Positions 58,063-64,000 of a stretch of 64,000 nt of DNA are shown one piece after another; the stretch's first letter is position 1; every line of letters begins with the position of its first letter. This stretch comes from Colius striatus. Its lineage: Eukaryota; Chordata; Aves; Coliiformes; Coliidae. Position numbers and translations under genes: made by a program. The notes beneath the pieces are model-generated. The model saw only the letters and a program-made list of their open reading frames with translations, was not told where the DNA came from and did no database searches. The stretch is taken from positions 5,890,001 to 5,954,000 of the forward strand of contig NC_084763.1 in the NCBI RefSeq assembly GCF_028858725.1, given 5' to 3'.

Positions 58063-61000
58063 CTGAAAAAGAGGAAGGTTAGAACTTATTAAACACTAAT
58101 CAGAGCTAGTAAGACAGGATTTCATATTAGAGCATCAGAATTGCAAACTAGGACTTCACACATCTTACCATTTCGTTACTGCAGTGAGAATATTCAAGTG
58201 CTAATTAACAAACCCCCATGGACAGAGATGCCAAAGAGTGAGATCTATCACCCTGACTTTTTCTGGCAGACTACGTGCAAGATAATCTCCTCTTATAGCC
58301 ACAAGAGAAAAAGAACTGAAGACATACCGTAGTAGGGCCATTTTTCACTTCTCTATTCCTACACAGGATGAAGTCCAGACATTACATTCCACAGCTCGCC
58401 TATGTCGAAAGGCATGGGCAAGGTATCAGTCTCCCTCATTTCCCTCACAGACAGCCCCTTTTAAGATACTAGCAAAACCATTTGATACAGGGTCACAACA
58501 TGGATTTATTTCTGTGGGCCATTTAAGGCAAGCTGCTGTTATTTCAGTGCTACAAAGACTACCTAAAGGCTTATAACCGAACCTCTTCCTTTACTCCTTT
58601 CTCATACCACAAGAAGAAAGGTTTCTTCCTACACAAAATACTCCTCCTTGAAGTTAAGCTGAGAACTGAATCAGCCTCATCGACAAATGCTGCTCTCCTT
58701 TAGTCACACACGTTAAGTCTCCAAATTCACCTTTTTTTTTCCTCCACACACAAAGCCAAGATAATTGGGGGCAGGAGGCTGAAATATGATCAAATGTCCT
58801 ATCAAAATCTTCAGTATGCACCTCCATTTGATATCACCACACAGTATGGAAGTATTTGTACCATAAATCTGAAGCTGTCTCTTCAGTAACACAGAAAGAG
58901 AAACGTGAGGCTAAAGCTTCACAACAGGTCACTCAAAGTTGTCATATTTTGATTTCATTTGCTCCCCTTCCCCCTCCGAGTCCAACACTGTTTTCAGCAC
59001 AGAGTGAGCTGGTGACAGCCTACTCTGGGAGCTCGCCAAGTAGAAACATTTGTAGTGGCAACTAACTGGTGCAGAGAGCAAAACCATCTCTTCCAGCAAT
59101 CAGCTTTAAACAAGCCAGTTAGGTGTTAGCACTGTGCTGATCAAAACATTCCTAGACAATGAAATAAAGGCAAGACACTAATCTCTTTAAAGGACGGGTT
59201 TGCAGGACTGTGTCAGGAGAGCAAAGTCCATTTGGCGCTGTGTTGGTGGTAAAGACAGATTTCCCAGCCTAAGAGCTTCCTTCAGGAGTACCTTTTAGAA
59301 AAATCCTAATTAAATAGAAGACAGGCCTGCAGTTTTAACAGTCTCACTGAATAGGTTAGGCAACTATGAGGCAAGCTTATGTTTCACTGTCTGAGCCAGC
59401 TGCCAGCACACTCCAGCAGCTCCTGGGCAGTCTCATCACTTTGCTGTACAAATGCCAGTGCCTTTTGTCCTGACTCTGCACTCTCACAACTTTTGTCAGC
59501 AACCTTTCCCTGGCTCTTTTCAAATGGAGAGCAGATCTGCATCTGCAGCAGATAAGCAGCACTGAGATGGTTCAAGACATAACACAACATACAGCAAATA
59601 CCTGTAAGCTAGAGTACAAGTATGCAGCTAGAGACTCTAAGGTCCCTACACCGGTCCTGCTCCACAGCCTAGAAGAGACTAAAGGCAACTGAGAGTCTGC
59701 TTCTCACCATCTGCATGGAGGATGCACTGAAATTCCAACCATATTTTCCACTCCCTTGAACACTGGATCCTTCCAACATGCGAGTTTGGGAGTAGCAGTG
59801 GTAAGGGGAAGGAAAAACTAAGTCATGATGTCAGTTCACCGTGAACACACAAAAAAATTCCCCCAAGTCCTTACACTGGAGGAAGAACAAAAGCTTGATA
59901 GATTCCTGCAGGTCTTATGCATTATTTTTCAGCCCCACTAACACCCTCCAAACAGAAAGAAGTGGAACAGCACTATTACATTCACTTTTATCTTTGTTCC
60001 TCATAGTTCTCACTAAATCAGATGTGACATGACTGATAGAAAACTGGGCAAGATCTAGCTGCTGTGCTCAATTCACAATATGCTTAGCACAAAAGAAGAT
60101 CTATTTTTATTGTAACCTTTCCCATCCAATCCTATCAGGAGTCTGCTAATAAAAATGATCCCCAAACTTGGTCTGAAGTTAATATACCAGTAGGGCTGAC
60201 TGTGCTTTGAGATTTTTACTATCATCTCAGATTCAACTATCCAATCCAGGGTTTTGGAACAACATTTATCACTTCCTTCCACCGTTGAATTCTGCACAAA
60301 TGAAGGTGGCTGGCTACAGCAACTGCACTCTGAAATGGTTGTTCTCATTTCAGCAGTCTGAAGAAATCAGAAGAGTAGCTTCCAACAGACCAGGCTAGCC
60401 ACCGAACTCCAATATGACTCCAAAATACAGCTGAAGAACATGTACAAAACAGCAATGAAGAATACTTGATTAAGTGTTCAGAACTACAGTATCAATCAGA
60501 TATTCAGTCCTTGGAACACTGACCTCGGATCAGGCTGACAGCTGCATCAAAAAGTTTCCAACATCCCAGTCTGTGTTTCGCACACCTGTGACCCTCCAGC
60601 AATTCCAGGGAGTATTTGTCAATTTAGATGGGAAACTGGGTTTAATCCTAAGAGTTCAAAATAACTGCAGACCAAAGGCAGCCAGGGAAAAGGGGTACAT
60701 TCTGTTGATTTTCAAGGTTTCTTTAACTGAACATTCTCCCATAGTTTCCTTTCCATTCTCTTCTCGTTTTACAAGCTGGTAAAAACTGAGTGCAGACAAG
60801 CTGCTGACTTTGTTCTTCCTGTGTGTCACTGACAAGGCTAAACACCACACTTGCAAAAGCAGCAACAACCCCAGACTAGGTACAAATGTCTGTGCTGTTC
60901 TTTTCCTGACAGAAACCAGGTCAACACATGTGGGGAGGGGGTGAGGCAGTGGGAGACTGGAACAAAAAAAAACAACCCAAAATCCTGCTAGGATAATTAA

Positions 61001-62691
61001 GCTTGTAGTCTTCAACCATGCAGCATATAGCAGCTCCTTTAAATCAAGCTCCTATTCCAATTTATTTGAGAACACACGACTACTGGCATTATGTTGTCAA
61101 GGTCAGCAATACATCAGGAAGAGCAGGAGGCCTCAGCATACTTTACAAACAAACTTCAACACAACAGCAAGCTCCCATAAACCTCACTGGTTTTATAAAG
61201 ACTACCTGCTAGTCAGAAGTCAAGTCTGAAATCTGATAAATGCCAAGTTATACACAAGTTCATATGGATGTACTGCCAGGAGTTATGGGACTGGGAACTT
61301 TTTAACAGTGTCCTCCTCCCTCACGATACCATCCACTTGCTCAGCAAGCAGAATCGGCTTTGGGTTTAAATGGAGGATGGGCTTTAAAATATCAAGAAGT
61401 TCCTCATATGAAGAGGAATTCAAGGCTTTGTGTGCCATCAGGCCCAGCCTTGCATTTGAATTCTAAAAGACTGAGAAAGCAGTTCTGCAAGCTTAGCAGA
61501 CTTATGAGCAAATCATTTCAAGTTACTACAGAAGACACTTCTAATTTCTTGTTTTTCAAAGGAATGAATGAGGAGTGTTTTGATGATGAATAAAACGGGT
61601 ATTAACTTCTGATTCTGGAGAAGTCAGGCCCATGCTAAGGAAATCAACAAGCCTATAGTATTCCTTTAAACTGAACAATCACTCTGAACAGCCTCAAGTA
61701 AGAACTAGATAATATTCTTTCTAAAGCTGTTAAATACAGGGAATTGTTTACTTCTCTGTCTTACAGAGGGTGAGAACTGTGATAAAAGCCTACGTAAAGG
61801 GGTGAATATCAGTATGATATTTACCTGCCTGGTATATCAAGACCACAATACATTTGCACCTCTGTCACAGCCTCTCTCAGATAAATCCATTCTCACTGTC
61901 AGCCAAACTGGTCTGTTTACCTACAAACCTGCTCCTTTTTGCAGCTTGTATTACATTAAAAAAAATATACCTTCTTTTAAAGTTATTACCTTAATAAAAT
62001 CTCTTCATTAAGACAGCCTCAGATTACACCTGACTGATGTGATAAACTTTACCAAGGGGAGGGGAAGTCCAAGTTTAAGTCCTCCAGAAATCTTTGGCTT
62101 GAAACCAACAAAAGATTTGTTACTAAACTATTTGCTACTTGTTACTAAACCTTGTAGAAGTTGAAACTGATACATCCAGTCACCATGACCTGTTTAAAGG
62201 GAACAGGCCTCCCGACTATGTTTTCATACAGGTGTCTTGTCTCATCCAGCACAGGCCAAGCAACCACATCTTTAACCATCAGTGCTGAATGACACATTTT
62301 CTAACATAGAACAAGCAAACCTCCATCATGCGACAGTTACAGCAGTTAAGATCACATAACTGGAAAATAGCTTTCCTCCAAGTGCTCTGAAGTTATTGCA
62401 ACTATTACCAAAGTGTCACTGGAAGCATCCTTCAGGTCTAGTTTTATAACTGGTAGCTGCCTGCCAACAACGTTACATCTGCTTTAAAAAAAGTCAGCAG
62501 AAAAAAACACACAGGCAACACAAGTTCCCAAATAACACCAACCAGGTAACTAGAGCACTCATTCCTGTGACCCAAGAACATAGATACAACAACTTAATGT
62601 AGCAGAAGCTTCCTAATTAACCTTAGCTTTAAAGTGGAAGATGCAGGAAATCCTGTCAATTAAGGTTACTCTGTTTTTTTCCTGGAGAGGT

Positions 62692-62703
62692 GGGGGGGGG
62701 GGG
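62692..62703. repeat. Run of 12 G
   Basis: An uninterrupted G run on the + strand (C run in the CTNNB1 transcript), flanked by GAGAGGT and CATGTGGG. Its length may be polymorphic or inaccurately sequenced. Confidence 0.9.
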
Positions 62704-62892
62704 CATGTGGGATCATTTAAGTAAGACAATACTGATAGTGGTGGAAACAAAGAAGCTTTTATGGCATCTAAGCTCCTTTGGGCAGGAATGGCTGACCTGC
62801 CTCCTGAAGCAATCTATGGGCTAACCTACCCTACAGCTATAAGCACTCTTGCACTAGGCAAACCTTCTACTGCTGTTTTTGGTCTTATGAAG

Positions 62893-62922
62893 ACATAGAA
62901 TCGTAGAATGGTAGACATGATC
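62893..62922 (-). mobile_element. Possible tiny CR1 3' end
   Basis: The + strand reads ACATAGAATCGTAGAATGGT, like the tail repeat of CR1, but the usual GGTTGGAAGGGACC does not follow. It may be a remnant or chance. Confidence 0.35.
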
Positions 62923-63464
62923 CAACTGAGATGGTCCCTTTAATATGAATTAGGAATAGCACTAAACTGATTAATAGAAAGCTCAAAAGAATCCCTTTTC
63001 AGGAAAGCCTATAATCAGTTTACATCTGCCCACGACTGTTCTTTTAAAAGAAGAGCCAGAAGTTTTAATCAAGCTGAAGAAAGCCCGAGAACTGCAACTT
63101 GAGGAGTGAAGGAGGAATAAGTTATAGGTGAACTCTGAGTACTGATTTATAGATTGCCTAGCCACAGATGAAAACAAGGATGGTATTTGTGAAATTAACA
63201 AATCAAGGGTATGTGCATTCACTTTCTAGCTGACACAATTCTAGTTTTGGGTTAAACACAATAACCTGGGAAGTAAAAAGGACTGTCATTTGCCTTGTAG
63301 GCCTACATTTAGGAAGCTTTTCTATTTTCAGACGTTAAACAAGTTCAAGAACTTTTACCACCAGAATTCTTGTGTCAACTTTAATTATTCCTTATGCAAA
63401 CTGGGATAAACTCCTCCCAGATATGTCAAACACCACTTTGAGGATTTTTAGCCAGTTCCTGTTG

Positions 63465-64000
63465 AGCTCTGGTGAAGTATCCTTTGTAGGTGTGGTGGGG
63501 TTTGTGTGTTCAGGTTTTGGTTGCAGGGGGGCTACACAAATGGCTTCTTTAAACAAAGGGCTGCTAGAAGCTTCTCCTATACCTGACAGGGCCAGAGACA
63601 GACCTGCCCCTGACCAAGGCTGAGCCAATTAGTGATGGAGGCAATGCCTCTATGATTAATGTATTTGAGAAGGGGAAGAAGTTCCTGGGCAGATGCCGAA
63701 CTGCAGCAGCAGACTGATCTCCATAGACACTAAGGTCAGTGGAAAAGGAGGTACCAAGGCATCAGAGGAGAGATTTCCCCTGTGACCTGTGGCAGAGGCC
63801 ATGGTGCAGCAGGGATCCACTCACAGGCCGGGGAAGACCCCACACCAGAGTAGATGGATGTCTGAGGGTGGCTGTGACCCCCAGGGAAGTCTACGCTGGA
63901 GCAGGTTCTGGTTCATGGCAGGACATGGGAACCCATGGAGACAGGAGTCCATGCGGGACCAGATTTTCTGGCAGGGCTGTGACCCTGTGGGGGACCCATG
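63465..64000 (+). mobile_element. LTR-like avian interspersed repeat, cut by the window edge
   Basis: I recognise a common bird repeat from blocks such as GCTGCTAGAAGCTTCTCCTA, CTGACCAAGGCTGAGCCAAT, AATGTATTTGAGAAGGGGAA and TACGCTGGAGCAGG. An AT-rich TATA-like element sits near 63656-63672. The second half (from about 63780) is built of diverged GC-rich units. They share the words GCTGTGACCC (63871 and 63976) and CTGGAGCAGG. I believe it is an endogenous-retrovirus LTR, but the class is uncertain. It is antisense to CTNNB1, within intron 1. Confidence 0.55.

Larger units (their letters stand above)
58063..64000 (-). other. CTNNB1: CTNNB1 intron 1, right end outside the window
   Basis: From the exon 2 acceptor to the window edge I see no exon 1, no CpG island and no coding sequence, so at least 5.9 kb of intron 1 is here and the promoter lies further right. 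Contents include a 12-base G run at 62692-62703, a possible short CR1 end near 62893 and an LTR-like repeat from about 63465. The remainder is single-copy, A/T-leaning DNA with chance frames up to 119 codons. Confidence 0.75.

Overview
The window is ordinary vertebrate nuclear DNA, almost certainly from a bird. Many 5'-truncated CR1 LINE fragments of avian type, two avian-type endogenous-retrovirus LTRs, and short introns inside a deeply conserved gene all point that way. The repeat types suggest a neoavian bird, but I cannot name the species. There is no bacterial, plasmid or phage content, no CRISPR array and no operon. Nearly all short open reading frames are chance frames in introns.

Two genes are present, arranged tail to tail. 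ULK4 runs on the + strand; the window holds only its last two coding exons (44713-44801 and 47648-47732), its stop codon and a poly(A) signal at 48029. Everything from 1 to 44712 appears to be one very long ULK4 intron, or several whose exons I could not recognise. CTNNB1 (beta-catenin) runs on the - strand from about 58062 down to about 49440. All 14 coding exons are present and in frame with GT/AG introns, and they add up to 781 codons plus a stop. Exon 1 (non-coding) and the promoter lie beyond the right edge of the window, because 58063-64000 is still intron 1.

Layout: 1-44712, ULK4 intron with CR1 fragments near 4.6, 10.2, 11.4, 21.3, 27.2, 27.9-28.7 and 39.4 kb and some candidate conserved non-coding stretches; 44713-48055, the ULK4 3' end; 48056-49440, a gap of about 1.4 kb between the two convergent poly(A) sites; 49440-58062, CTNNB1 exons 16 to 2, with an antisense solo LTR in intron 10; 58063-64000, CTNNB1 intron 1, with a second LTR-like repeat cut by the window edge.

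Beta-catenin is the adherens-junction adaptor and the Wnt transcriptional co-activator. ULK4 is a divergent ULK-family pseudokinase with a long C-terminal HEAT/ARM-like region. They are linked here by position, not by a shared pathway visible in the sequence. I found no undescribed biological system. The points most worth checking are the intron placed just after the CTNNB1 stop, the apparent loss of the upstream CTNNB1 poly(A) signal, the antisense LTR in intron 10, and candidate enhancers in the ULK4 intron.
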